Below, in pieces: positions 47,035-59,514 of a stretch of DNA of 64,000 nt. The stretch spans positions 19,260,001 to 19,324,000 of the forward strand of contig NC_092340.1 of NCBI RefSeq assembly GCF_046630445.1, given 5' to 3'. The position numbers and the translations under genes were made by a program. Within the stretch, counting starts at the first letter, position 1, and every line of letters starts with the position of its first letter. The notes under the pieces were generated by a model, which did no database searches, was not told the DNA's origin, and saw only the letters and a program-made list of their open reading frames with translations. The DNA comes from Rutidosis leptorrhynchoides. Lineage: Eukaryota > Streptophyta > Magnoliopsida > Asterales > Asteraceae.

Positions 47035-49014
47035 AAAAAGAAAATCCGGTTCGTCCAAAAGATAAATAAAAAATGTCACATGGCTAGCTGTAACTTTCAC
47101 TTTTGAAATCCACTACTTATTAATATATTGTAAGTGGGATACTATATGATTATAGGTTGTCGGCAACCTCTCCAATTCGTTCCACATATAATACTGAAAC
47201 ATGAGGCATACTTTAATTTTTATTTACGCTCAAAACTTCAAATGACAAGCACCTTCCCTTCTTATTTTAAGGCACCAAATAGAAAGACAAAAAACATCAA
47301 AAGGTTGCAGGAAGGTACCGGGTTTCATGGCTTGTTTTATCATAGTTATAGAGAGAAATAGTAGTAGTTACAATTGATGGTATTTATGGGGGTTGATAGT
47401 AGCATGAGCTTGATCATAACAACAGTAAAGTGGAGGCTAGAGTGGTGAGGGTTCGGTGTTGATTCTTGTGTGGTTTTTGTTCAAAGAGTTTAAAGAGAGA
47501 GAATGGTGGTGTAATTGGTTGTAAACCGAAGTGAAGCAAGAAGTTGTTAAATGGGTTTCTAATGGTGATCATGAAGCTGGAAAACAGTAATCGTTGGACT
47601 CAATTGGTGATGGTGTTTAGTAGCGGATTGTGTGATCATAGGTTTGACACGAGTGTTAACAAGAATCATGTGCAGCGGTTTGATGATCTTATGGTGTAAA
47701 CATCAGCAATAAGAATCGATAATAGTTGAAACAATTAGTAGACGCAGCAGTAACATTCATCGATGATGGATTGATTTCGTGGTGATGTTTGAAAGTGGTA
47801 GTAATACTTAAGAGTGAATCAGAGATAGTGTTTGTCTGGTATTATGGTTTTCAATTTGAATGCAGTTATGATATAATTGTATATAGAGATGATAATCGAA
47901 TTATTTAAGTTTGTACACATGATACCACCAGTTTTGTTTTGTATAGACAATTGGAAATTCGATTTGTACTCGAGCAGACAGGAAAATCAATCAGAAGAAA
48001 TAAAAAAATAAAGTGATAGTGAAGTCTAACTGATTGTACGATTTGTTTGAATTTCAAATCCTACTACAGAATTGGAGATAAGAAACAAATTAGAAAAAGG
48101 GTGATGTTGAGATGAAATAGAATACGTATATGTATATAATTAGTATCTATATTTATATTTATTTATAATCAGTATTTACGTATATATATTTTCTGTATAT
48201 ATTTATATATGTAAACTTGCTCTTCATATATGTATAGGTATATATTTGTATCTGCATTATCATATGTCATATATCATTATATATATATATTTTTGTATTT
48301 TAATTATGTAAAGAAACAAAATAATATTAAATATATACACATTAGTATTTAACATTAATTTTATTAATAATAATGAGACTAATAATATTAATAATAACAA
48401 TGGAGATAATAGTGATAGTAATATTATAATATTGTTAATAATAACAATAATAATAATAATTTTTGTATTAATAATATCAAAATAATACTAATATGAATAA
48501 GAATCATGGTAAAGTAATGATAATAATAATTTTATATATAGAAATGATAATTATATTATTATCAATGTTAATGATAATAAAAATAATAATTTTTAATGAT
48601 AAAGGTAATAATAATACCTAGTAATAATACAAGTAATAATTAAGATACAACAAGTTACATGTATAAAATTTCATATTAAAAACAATAATATTAATAACAC
48701 CGATGTTAATATTAATATTAATAATATTAATGAAAGTAACAATAATAATAACAACTTATTTTATAACTTGTAATTAAGTTTGGGATATTAATACTATATT
48801 TATATAATATTTACTGATCTATATATACACATATTTATTTACAAACAATTGTTCGTGAATTGTCGGGAATAGTCAAGGTCAAATGCATTTACGAAAAGAA
48901 AGAAAAAAAAATAGTTCCAACATTTTGAGACTCGGTTTGATAGACTTTACTTATCGTGTCGGAATTATTATAAGATTAAGTTTAAATTTGATTGGAAATT
49001 TTCGGGTCGTCACA
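47035..49014 (-). mobile_element. 5' LTR (copy B) of the split minus-strand element, left end truncated
   Basis: Minus strand starts TGTGACGACCCG at 49014. Homologous throughout to 15208-17192, with small indels in AT-rich runs. On its left it passes directly into interior coding-like sequence without a primer binding site, so its 3' end and the primer site seem deleted. The outer flank on the right is ccggc (49015-49019). Confidence 0.75.
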
Positions 49015-49211
49015 CCGGCGGGTTTATCTTGCCACTTTGCAATTTTCTTTATTTTTGATCCTGTTTAATACATAACTTGAACATAATCATTAGAAATATC
49101 TTTTTCCCATTTTTACCCATTTTAGTGTGTTTTGGCATCAAAATGACTCAAAAATACTAAGATAACTCCTCAAAATGTTATCAAAAAACTGTATAATTTA
49201 GGAGTTATCAC
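49015..49211 (-). mobile_element. First 197 bp of an Athila-type LTR, minus orientation
   Basis: The minus strand starts TGATAACTCCTAAATTATAC at 49211. The same LTR start occurs at 59690 after a priming tract. The fragment ends at GCCGG next to copy B. The plus-strand Athila LTR at 52782 begins with GCCGG and lacks this very part. Confidence 0.8.
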
Positions 49212-51006
49212 TCATCAATAAGTTTTGAAAGGGAACTTGTTTTGAAGACACCATTGGACCCTAAAACCAAGTCCACGAGTCCGCAACCCCTGAATTAACA
49301 GAAACCGAAGTCAGCAGTTACCGAAGGTCCTCCAGCTCATTTAAAGCTCTACCTGATGGTTCTCTGTTCCAGCTTCCCACAAACGATGGTCCTGAATCTA
49401 GTTGACAAAGTCTCGAGCCCACTAATGTACACAGATCACGTTCTAGATGATACAACCTCTTGAACCTATTTTTTAAAGTGAAATTCCCAACCCAAAAGTC
49501 GTTCTAAAAGGAGGTTGATAACCCGTCCCCAATCTTTCGAATGAAAGAAGTGGGGAAAGGAATACCAATACCTTCTAAAGAACGCCCTGCTTTTATTATG
49601 TTAGTCCACACCGAAGAATAAGGAAAAGTATTAGCATCAAAGTTTTGTGATAACCCACCCAAAGACCCAAAAATACTAGAAATAACTTTGACCCAAAAGG
49701 AGTTGGTTTCGGTTTTGAACCTCCACCACCACTTACCGATCAAAGCTAAATTTTAACTTTTTAAAGAACCCAAATTTAACCCCCCTTTTTCGTAAGGTAG
49801 AAGGGTATCATCCCATTTAACCCAAGAAATTTTAGAATTAGAGCCCGCTCCGCCTCAAAAAAAAGTACACCTTACACACTCGAGTTTTTTAACCACACAT
49901 GGCGGAGCATGAAAGAGCGAGAAGAAGTACAACGGGAGGCTATTCAACACCGATTTCACAAGGGTCAAGCGTCCACCATAAGACACCGAACGCGCCTTCC
50001 AATCCGAGAGTCTCTTCGCAAACTTATCAATGATCGGGTTCTAACTTTCTAATTTGTTCATTCTACCCCCGACCGGAAGACCAAGGTAAGTGAAAGGTAG
50101 TACACCGTGGTTGCAACCAAACATGTTAGCCATATTTTCAACCTCAACCTTTTCTACCCCAATCCCGAAAAGATTGCTCTTATGATAGTTAAATTTCAAA
50201 TCGGAAGTGAGCTTAAAACATTTAAGGAGTTTAAAAAGGTTTCTCAAGTTTGATATACTCCACTCACCAAAGAAAATGGTATCGTCGGTGTATTGGAGAT
50301 GTGAGATGGGAATTTTTTCCGATCCGATTTCCACACCCAAGAAATTTTTGTTATGTACCGCCTTTTTGTCAAAACATTTAGCCCTTCCGCTGTAATAATA
50401 AATAGAAAAGGCGATAACGGGTCACCTTGCCTAACACCTCTCTCCATTTTAAACTCACATGTTGGTGAGCCATTAACAAGCACCGAAATGGAAGCCGACT
50501 TAAGACAAGTACGAATCCAACCTCTCCACTTTGACCCAAACCCCATTATTTCCATTACTTCCAATAGGTATTCCCAACTCAAGCAATCGAATGCTTTCTC
50601 AAAATCCACTTTAAAAATTAAACTTTTAGCACGCTTGTGTTTTAAGAAACTAATTGATTCATTTGCAATTAACGCCCCATCAAGGATATTCCTATTTTTT
50701 TCTAAATGTACTTTGTTCGAAGCCAACAAGAGACGAGATTACCTTCCTTAGTCTATTTGAAAGTAGCTTTGCAATAATTTTGTAGAAGCTTCTGATAAGA
50801 CTAATAGGTCGGTAATCATTGAGCACCGAAGGATCTTGTTTCTTGGGGACCAAGGTAATAAAGGACGCATTACACCCGTTGTTGATATCACCTTTACGCT
50901 AGAATTCATGGATGGCTAACATTAGATCAACTTTAACTACATGCCAAAACTTCTTAAAAAATCCCATGTTGAAACCGTCCGGGCCGGGGGCCTTAGAGCT
51001 GCCGCA
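49212..51006 (-). pseudogene. LINE reverse transcriptase fragment
   Basis: Minus strand from 51006: CGSSKAPGPDGFN and FFKKFW (the plant L1-type RT entry block). Then VDFEKAFDCLSWEYL and FKMERGVRQGDPLSPFLFI (50729 to 50400), then LQYTDDTIFFG (YTDD in place of the usual YADD, near 50275), LGLPVGGRMNKLES (about 50041-50090) and a RT zinc-binding-region-like piece (IGKWWWRFKTE, 49743 to 49504). Frames change several times, so it is dead. The 5' part (ORF1, endonuclease) would lie to the right of 51006 but an LTR is there instead. No poly-A tail was seen at the left end. Confidence 0.88.
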
Positions 51007-52781
51007 TGTCACGACCCTACTTTTTCCGTTATCTTTTTTCTGTCAGGTATTTAACTTTCGTAAGATATATCAAGGAGAATGATGATGATTATTATGATCA
51101 TGATATGATTATGATTATGATTATGATTATGATTATGATCACAATGATACGGAGAAAAATAGGATGTTGCGTTTATGATAATGGTGATTCGAGATGATGA
51201 TCACGAAAATAATGAAGGAGGATATCGTAATGATTTATTTTGTGACTAGGATAAATAATGAGGATAGATATAAGGTGAGGTTAAATAGATTATTAAGGGT
51301 TAAAACGATTTGATGGGTGAATTAATTCTGAAAGAAACAATCAGAGTAATGGTCAAGGATGTTTTTGGGTTAGCGGAACGTCGCGGGTTCAAACCCGGAC
51401 TTGGGCATTTTTTTAAGGGCTACTCCTTTGAGGTAGTACTACTATTACCATTATTACTATTATTATTATTATTGTCATTAAAATAAGTATTGGTATTATT
51501 ATTAACATTATTATCATAATTATTATAATTTTCACAAACTAAAAGACATTTATATAAAAATATATTTTTACATCTATATTAATATTAGGTACTAGTTTGT
51601 TCTAATAAAATGCTATTATAATTATGTTACAAATAATATATAAATATATTTTTAAATTAAATCATATATATAAATATTAATTCTAATATACTTTAAGCAT
51701 TTATATATAATAACATATATTATATCCTAATTAAAATACTTTAATAGGGATCTGTTATATATAAATATTAATTATTAATTCATTTACCAAAATAACATAT
51801 AAATTGTGAATATAAGAAGTATATTAATAATATTAATATAAACTTGTTAACTATTATTATGTGTTTTAATATATATAACTGGTATAGGTTCGTGAATCCG
51901 AGGTCAACCTTGTATTGTTCAGATCCGTCGTATGCATATTTTTACTACAAAATATCGTATGGTGAGTTTCATTTGCTCCCTTTTTAAATGCTTGTGCAAT
52001 ATATATTTTTGGGACTGAGAATACATGCGCTGCTTTTATAAATGTTTTACGAAATAGACACAAGTACTTGAAACTACATTGTATGGTTGGATTACTATAC
52101 CGAATATCGTCCCTTCAAGTCTGGTAGCCTAAGAATTAGGGAAATGGCCCCTAATTGACGCGAATCCTAAAGATAGATCTATGGGCCTAACAAACCCCAT
52201 TCTGGAATTTGGAATGCTTTAGTACTTCGCTTTAAAAAGGTGATTGTGATTGCCGTTATATAGCATACTTGCGAGTATGCGGGGGATATTCTATATGCAT
52301 TATGTTAATATCGGTTACCAGGTGTTCATCATAAGAATGATTTTTATACACTTGCGAGTGTAATGTTATTTATGAAAAATGAAATCTTGTGGTCTATTAA
52401 AATTATAGAAATGATGGATTACGATAAACTAATGAACTCACCAACCTTTTGGTTGACACTTGAAAGCATATTTATTCTCAGGTATGAAAGAAATCTTCCG
52501 TTATGCATTTGCTCATTCTAGAGATATTACTTGCAGTCATTCATGACATATTTCAAAAGACGTTGCATTCGATTCGTTGAGTTCATCAAGATTATTAATA
52601 TGTCAATTATAGTTGGATATATTATGAAATGATATGCATGCCGTCAACTTTCGAAGTAATGAAAATTTGTCTTTTAAAAACGAATGCAATGTTTATAAAA
52701 TATATCATATAGAGGTCAAGTACCTCGCGATGTAAACAAATGTAATGTATTCGTCCAGATGGATTAGGACGGGTCGTTATA
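51007..52781 (+). mobile_element. LTR of another Ty3-type family (no interior attached)
   Basis: Starts TGTCACGACCCTAC and ends GACGGGTCGTTATA, 1775 bp. The 3' third contains the blocks also found in the element 1/2 LTR: GAATACATGC near 52020, CTAAGAATTAGGG near 52130, GCGAATCCTAAAGATAGATC near 52160, AACTCACCAAC near 52435 and TTATTCTCAGG near 52472. It looks like a solo LTR, but the flanks do not match each other (left ccgca, in LINE; right gccgg, in Athila LTR), so it joins two different sequences. Confidence 0.8.
51373..51414 (+). other. tRNA-like B-box stem-loop with T-run
   Basis: CGGGTTCAAACCCG (51384-51397) matches the T-arm / B-box of a tRNA gene and can fold into a 6-bp stem; a run of seven T follows at about 51408-51414. 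No complete tRNA or clear A box is present. Confidence 0.4.
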
Positions 52782-53531
52782 GCCGGCAAGGTGATAATGA
52801 AGCCACCGGCTTTGGAGCTAAAAGTACCAGAATGTTCCAGAATTGATGTAAAATTGAAAGAACTTGTTGATCAAGAAAAAGGCAAAGGAAGCCGCCGGCT
52901 TCCCAATGAAGCCGCCGGCCTGGTTGACACGGTTTCTCAACTTATCGACCAAGTTCAAGTAAAAATGGAAACAAAATCAAGATAAAATCAGAAAGATCCG
53001 GCGAACCAAGTGAAGCCGCCGGCCTGGCATGAAGCTGCCGGCTTCAGTATGATGGTTACAAGATCTGGCTTGCGGATTAAGTTTAACTTGCACGAGGAGT
53101 CACCGACTCAAGGCAAGCTGCCGGCTTCCCGCTGAAGCCGCCGGCTTGGCCACCGCCCCAGAATTCTATAAATTAAGGCCTCTGGTCTCAGTTTTCATAT
53201 GTTCAGAAGTAGATAGTTTATCCAGATTTTGGTAGGTCATTTTTTAGGAGTTTTCTCTAAACCCTTAGGTTAGATTTACTTTTTGTAATCAAGATTCAAG
53301 ATTTAATTCAAGTCTTTTTACATCTACCTTCTTTTTGAGGTATGATTCTATCCTTATTTTATTGTTTTGTCTATTTTATTTTATGTATTCGTTTATGTTC
53401 GTCTTTTACTATGAAATAAACGTTCATAGTAATTATGTGGATGAAAGATAAACTTCATTTGGGATTCAGATGAAGCCGCCGGTTTCACCCTCAAGCCGCC
53501 GGCTTGGAGTGAAGGAAGCCTCCGGCTTTGT
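52782..53531 (+). repeat. Dispersed AGCCGCCGGCTT palindromic modules (about 11)
   Basis: Modules start at about 52799, 52889, 52908, 53012, 53031, 53114, 53134, 53472, 53492 and 53515, plus a partial one at 52782. The commonest form is GAAGCCGCCGGCTTC or GCCGCCGGCCTGG: arms AAGCCG/CGGCTT around one central C. Some copies have CAAGCCG paired with CGGCTTG. AGCCGCC is also the core of the plant GCC-box. Confidence 0.85.
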
Positions 53532-54541
53532 GCTTTATTCTGTGCAATTTCTGGTTCTTTCCAGATCTGTATGGTTGAGTTTCTGTAATGATATTTGAAT
53601 CGTTTTGAATATGTTTTGTTTGACTATACTTGTTTGCCATGCTTAATGATTAAATAACATGATTTTAGGGTTGATTAGTCCTTGATCCGATAATCTATTA
53701 TTCGATTCATGCTACTTGTTTAGATCTAGTCCATCAAACTTGTTAAATTGAATTTCATGCAACTAAGTTAAAGAACTTAATAGTGATAAACTTATTTGAT
53801 TTAAATTACGCTTATATAATAGAAGTTAATATTGTTAGGCTTAATCGAAGAACCTTCGTTTGGATTTATTTAATTAATGATTGCATGAAAACTTAGTAGT
53901 AATTGACTTTCAGCTAGTAACTTGAGTTGATCTACTTGGTGTTTAATAGCTTATATAATTTGTCAGTCTATTTGCATATTGATCCTCATCACAAGATTGG
54001 TATGTATCATATAATTGAATTGAATAAGAAGAATTAAGATGTTAGTTATGCACATCACATATCTAGCATATGCTTTAAGTCCTACTTATTGATTGATATG
54101 CAACACTTAGTTTAACCTATTAAGGGATAATAATTGGTCTATGATTGTTAATCTACTTTGTGTTAATATAAGTCATGAAACTTATCTAATATGATTCCCG
54201 TATGAATTGTTTGTCCATGTAATCACTTGTATCTTTATTTGTATTTTATTTTATTTTGAATCATTAATTCCTTATTTTACTTTGTTTATCTTTAAAAGCA
54301 AACTCTTTCCTAAGAGATAAATTTATCCCATAAAAGACATAAAAATATATCTTTAATTCTTTAAAAAGAATTAAATAATAACTATTATCCATACCTAGCA
54401 CTTCCCTTGGGACGATAACCTAAAATACTACCTCTGATCGGGTTTTGTTGCTCGTTAGAGTGTTAAAAATGTAATAATAAAGGTTATATAAATTTAAAAG
54501 TTTGAAAGGCCAATTAATTACTGCACACTTTTTGCCCATCA
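52782..54541 (+). mobile_element. 5' LTR (main part) of the plus-strand Athila-type element
   Basis: Runs from GCCGG to the LTR end CCCATCA at 54541, just before a primer-site-like sequence. The first about 197 bp are missing here and lie inverted at 49015-49211. The first 750 bp hold many AGCCGCCGGCTT-type modules; the rest (53540-54540) is AT-rich without a gene. Confidence 0.75.
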
Positions 54542-54547
54542 ACTTTT

Positions 54548-54565
54548 TGGTGGCGCTGCCGCAGA
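54548..54565 (+). other. Primer-binding-site region of the plus-strand Athila, degenerate
   Basis: TGGTGGCGCTGCCGCAGAAG follows the LTR end by a short spacer. It resembles the Athila tRNA-Asp site (TGGCGCCGTTGCCGGGG) only in part. Confidence 0.55.
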
Positions 54566-54886
54566 AGTGTAGCGCGGTAAATACGGAAGTTGGATATACT
54601 TTGGTTATTTATATTTCTTGAAAACAGATGATGACTGTCTTCCTTTAGGGGAGGGTTGCTGAGGTTCCGATTTAAAGGCTCATGCCCAAACCTAGACGCT
54701 GACGGGTCACTTAAGTATTGAAAGATTTAATAGTCCGTGTATGTTTGATTATTCGTTGTTATGCGATAAAAGTTGTTATTTAATATTTATATTATTAATT
54801 ATGTTATTAATATTTATTATATTTATTTATTTAAAATTCAATAATATACTAAGATACTTCTTAAATATTAATATAAACATAAAACT

Positions 54887-54921
<35 letters not shown>

Positions 54922-54961
54922 TTTAAGGCTTAAAAGATTTTCTCCTAAAATATTTCTTTTC
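54566..54961 (+). other. Leader of the plus-strand Athila element
   Basis: No gene. AT-rich, ending with a (TA)n run at about 54888-54919 shortly before the gag start; the other Athila element also carries a (TA)n run in its leader. Confidence 0.7.
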
Positions 54962-57403
54962 ATGATTTTAGATCACATGATTACTCGGTCCAAGAAACCA
55001 GTCTTACAAAGAACGTTGTCAAATCCTGATATATTATTTAAACCTTCTAAGGATTCGAAAATTGTTAAGAAATTAGATTTCCAAGAGGGAACTACTTCTA
55101 ATGATGATTCATTATCTAGCCCCCCGTCTAGTCCTGATTCTAATTTGGGATCTCTTTTTGGTTCAGAAACTAAAATGACTGATTCAATGGAAGCGTTAAT
55201 GAAAGCTGGCCGGGAAGGATTAGGTCATGCTATTACTCAGCCCGAAATAAAAGAAAATTTTGATATTAAGGGTCCTATTTTTCATTTGCTTAAAGATAAT
55301 CAATTTAGGTGTACGGAGAAGGAAGATGCTAATGCCCACATTTAGAATTTTAAAGATATTTGTAATCTGTTTAACATTAATAATGTGAAAAGTAATACTA
55401 TTTATCTTCGTCTCTTCCCATGGTCGCTAAAGGATGAAGCTAGAGAATGGTTGAACTCGTTACCTGAAGGAGTTATTACTAGTTGGGATACGATGGTTGA
55501 AAAGTTTCTCACTCGATTCTTTCCTGCGTCAAAAACTGTCACCCTTCAAACTGAAATTGCTATTTTTTGTCAGAAAACTAACGTGTCTCTTTATTCTGCT
55601 TGGGTTCGATTTGGTCAAATGCGTCGAGGTTGTCTACAACATGGTTTAGATAAATTTAAAAAGGTAACTACTTTCTATAAGGGTTGTGATATTGCTACAA
55701 GAAGAGAGATTGATACATCTGCTGGAGGGAACATTATGAGTAAAACTGCCGAAGAAGCTAAAATCTTGATTAATAAGTTGGCTGCGCATTCCCATGAATG
55801 GCACCAAGACTTAGATATTTCTCGTTCGGTAAAATCTGTTAGTTATGATTCTGAAGATATGGTTAAGGCTATGAATGTGAAATTGGGTAATTTAGGAAGA
55901 CAAATTGAAAAGCTTACTAAGGAGATGTATATGATTAAGGTAGGTTGTGAAAAATGCCAAGGTACTCATGCTACTAAGGATTGTGTTGCTAGTCTTACTA
56001 TGGAGCAAGTTGAGAATGTTTCGTATGTGAATCAATTCCAAGGAAACCCAAACTACAGTAATAATTTTAATGCACCTTATCCTACTAATAATAAAAACCC
56101 ACCTGGTTTCTTTCCTGTTAAAGCACCCTTCATTCCCAATTCTTCTAATTCTCAAACAGATAGGAAGTCTAATCTTGAAGAAAGCATCCTCACTTTCATC
56201 AAAAATCAAAATGAAGCTAATGAAAACATAAAAGCTCAACTTTCCCAAGTACAAAATAATCATCAAGCGTCCATTCAAAACTTAGAGTGCGATGTTACTA
56301 AGTTATTCAAACTTGTCGAGGGTAAAGTTCCTGTTGAATCTGAAGTTTCTAAGGAAGTTCGTTTTGAAAAGGTAAATGCGGTTACTTTTATTAATATAGA
56401 TGATAGTGATGACAGTGATGGTTCTGATGATTCTAAATATGATTTTGATAAGGGACCTAGAGAGAATGATCCCGAATATAATAGGTTTTGGGAAACTGTT
56501 AAGGGAATATCCGAAAGAGAGCATCTTGGAAGAAAAGCAATCCGTGAATATGTAGCTTCTAGAGGGGCTAATATAATGTGGGAATATGAGTTGACTGAGG
56601 AAGAATTGTCTAAAGACATAGAAGAAATGAATGGTGGATATCCTGATTCGGATGAAGAATATGATGCTACTAAGTTCAAATCCATTAAGGAAGAGGAGGC
56701 TGATTTAGATAAATATGTGGACAAAGTAGTTGAAGAAACAACTCGCAAGATAGAAAAGTATAATGATGAAACCGAAGAAGTTACAAAGTTTGTTGAATTG
56801 TTGAAAGAAAATAAGCGTTGGGTATACATTCCTCCCCGTAATGAAATTCAAGATGATAAATTGGTTGAGGAAAAGAAATTTGTTAGTGAAGCGCCATTAA
56901 AGTCAATAGAAATTTTGATTTCCGACTTCCCGATAATTCGTGCTAATTCTGGAGAATTTCATATCCCTTGTGAAATTAATGGTTCCACGTCTATTCGTGC
57001 GTTAGCTGACAGTGGGTCTAGTGTGAATATTATGCCTTTTAGTATGTTTGAGCGATTGAAGTTAAACACGTTAGAACCTATTGATGGGATTGTCTGCTAT
57101 GGTAACCAAAGTTCAAGTCGACCGAGGAGTATTGTGAAAAATGTTAAGGTTAAAATAGGGTCAACTAAATTTCTTACTCATTTCCTTGTTATGGACATGG
57201 TGGAAAATAAAATCACACCTATTCTTTTAGGAACACCATTTCTGTCCGTATCCAAAGCCATCATCAATTATGTCAGTAATACTATTATTATTCATCAAGG
57301 AAACCATAGTGAAACCCTACCTATAACTGCAAAATCAAGTTTGAAAAGGAAGTTAAATGAGTATGAAAAGAGTAAGTGTGAAGAGAATAAGCCTAAGGAG
57401 TAA
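54962..57403 (+). pseudogene. Athila-type gag-protease, no polymerase, one in-frame stop
   Basis: 127 codons from ATG 54962, a TAG at 55343-55345, and then the same frame continues to 57403 (672 codons from the ATG at 55385). The capsid region is clear: LRLFPWSLKDEAREWLNSLP and FLTRFFPASKTVTLQTEI. A Cys-rich segment (CEKCQGTHATKDC) matches a zinc-knuckle position. A Glu/Asp-rich stretch of about 150 residues (around 56390-56800) precedes an Athila-type protease with IRALADSGSSVNIMPF at about 56990-57040 and ITPILLGTPFLS near 57205-57245. The frame then ends; no RT, RNase H or integrase follows. The element probably depended on other Athila copies. Apart from the one stop, the frame is well kept. 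Confidence 0.88.
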
Positions 57404-58057
57404 TTCCGTAAGAAGAAAAGAGACGCGCAAACGACTCTATAATCAAAACTACCTATCCCTTTATATATGTTTATTAGGACTATATTATGTCTAAGTGTTT
57501 TATTATTTAATTTCTTTAATATGATTGTAAGAGCAATATAGCTCCTAAGTGTTTAAATGATTAATTGATGAAGAGTTATTAATAAAATATTATGTTCGTA
57601 TTATGCTTTTTGTTATTTAATATTTTGTCAAGTTACTTATTCAATTCAAAGGAAGTCTGCAAAAGTGCTCACAAATCGTTCTATGATCCTACAAATTGAG
57701 TAACATCACTCTTTCCCTTATTTTTAATTATGTCCTTTATTTATTTATTTATTTCATTCTTTATTATAATTGCAATGAGGACATTACATAATCTAAGTGT
57801 GGGGAGGGAAGTGATTAATCACTTAAAGATTATAAAAGATATTATCAAATTTTCCCGAAAAAGTTGAAAAATGGGTACAATTTTAAATTTTTTAAAAATA
57901 TAAATTCTTAGTCAAACTTATGTCTTTTTACTAACATGATCTTAATGATAATAATAGAACTACTCTCAATTTCGAGATCAGATTACTTGTTTAAGATAAG
58001 AAGTTAAAAGCCAAAAATTGTGAAACAAGTGCAAACTTATAGCCACTACCATATGGC
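57404..58057 (+). mobile_element. 3' untranslated part of the plus-strand Athila element
   Basis: No gene. Contains GAGGACATTACATAATCTAA followed by GTGTGGGGAGGGAAG at about 57777-57811, a purine-rich tract of the kind found downstream of coding sequence in Athila elements. Ends where the reverse-oriented LTR begins at 58058. Confidence 0.65.
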
Positions 58058-59514
58058 TGATGTGCCTAGAGGTGTATATAAAATAGTTATAATTTTTACA
58101 ACGAAATACTATTAAATACGATAAAATTTTACACAAGTTATTTATTTATTTATAGAGTGGATATACCTAAACCTTGCTACAACACTTATAGGCAGTGTAC
58201 CTAATCGTACAGTAGTGTAGTTTTTAGTAAGTCCGGTTCGTCCACAGGGAACTCTTAAACAAGCTTAACGCTATAATTTTAAACACTATATTTGTAAAAA
58301 TACAAAAATATATATAAGTAATATTATTATTATAAAAAGGGGGTTTTTACCGTTTAATGACCGGTTTGTCGATTTTAAAACTTTAGTCGCAGTTAAAACC
58401 TAATGTAAAATATTAAAAATAAATATAACTTAACTTTAAAGCGTAAAGTAAATAACGATAATGAAATTGCGATAAATAAAAGTGCGATGATTAAAGAGTA
58501 CGATAATTAAAAGTGCAATTAAATAAAATGACAATAAATAAAAGTGAGATAATTAAAAGTGCAATTAAATATGAAATAAAGGAATTATGCTTATTTAAAC
58601 TTCCGTAATCATGATGTTTGACGTGTTGATTTTTAGTTTATTCCCATGGGTTAATTGTCCTTTGTCCTGGATTATTCAATATGTCCGTCTGGTTTTTGTC
58701 CATAACAGTCCATCAGTCATAAATATAAAGTGCGAGTGTCCTCGTCAAATTATCCTTATATCCGAAGTCAAATATTCCAACTAATTGGGGACTTAAACTG
58801 TAACAAGGTTTTAATACTTTGTTTAATAATTACACCAGGATATCGACTGCGTGTAACCCAAGGTTTTAATACTTTGTTAACAATTACGCCAAGTGTCCTT
58901 GTACATAATTTCACCCCTGTTTTAATAAGTCTATTAATTATTAATCCATTCCCGTGTCCGGTTAAATGAACGATTATTCGTACATATAAATATCCCGCCC
59001 ATCGTGTCCGATCGAGTGTATATGGTTATTTATAGGTATGTCCAATTGTAAATCTTTATATTAAATTAACAAACTATCATTTAATTAAACAAATATAAAG
59101 CCCATTAATAGCCCATAGTCTAATTTCCACAAGTGTCGTTCTTTTGTCCAAACCCCAATTATGGTACAAAGCCCAATTACCCAATCTTAATAATTTAGCC
59201 CAACATCATGATTACTTGGTCTTAAATAAGCATAATAATAACTTAGCTACGAGACATTAAATTAAAAATAACATTAATCATAACTTACAGTGATTTAAAA
59301 ATAGCGTAGCGTTACACGGACAGAATTTCGACTTACACCCTTACAACATTCGCTAACATACCCTTATTATTAGAATTTAAAATTAAAATTATAATATAAA
59401 TATATATATATATACACGTTTATAGATAGAGAGATGGATAAATATATATATATACACGTTTAAAGTTAGAAAATAAAAGAGTCCAATGATGATCAAACTG
59501 TATAAATTTGAGTT

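Noticed and set aside
52782..53531. CRISPR-like array
   Set aside because: The modules are short, unevenly spaced and palindromic inside an LTR; no regular spacers.
56275..56829. 184-codon antisense frame
   Set aside because: Opposite strand of the acidic part of the Athila gag-protease gene; no recognisable domain.
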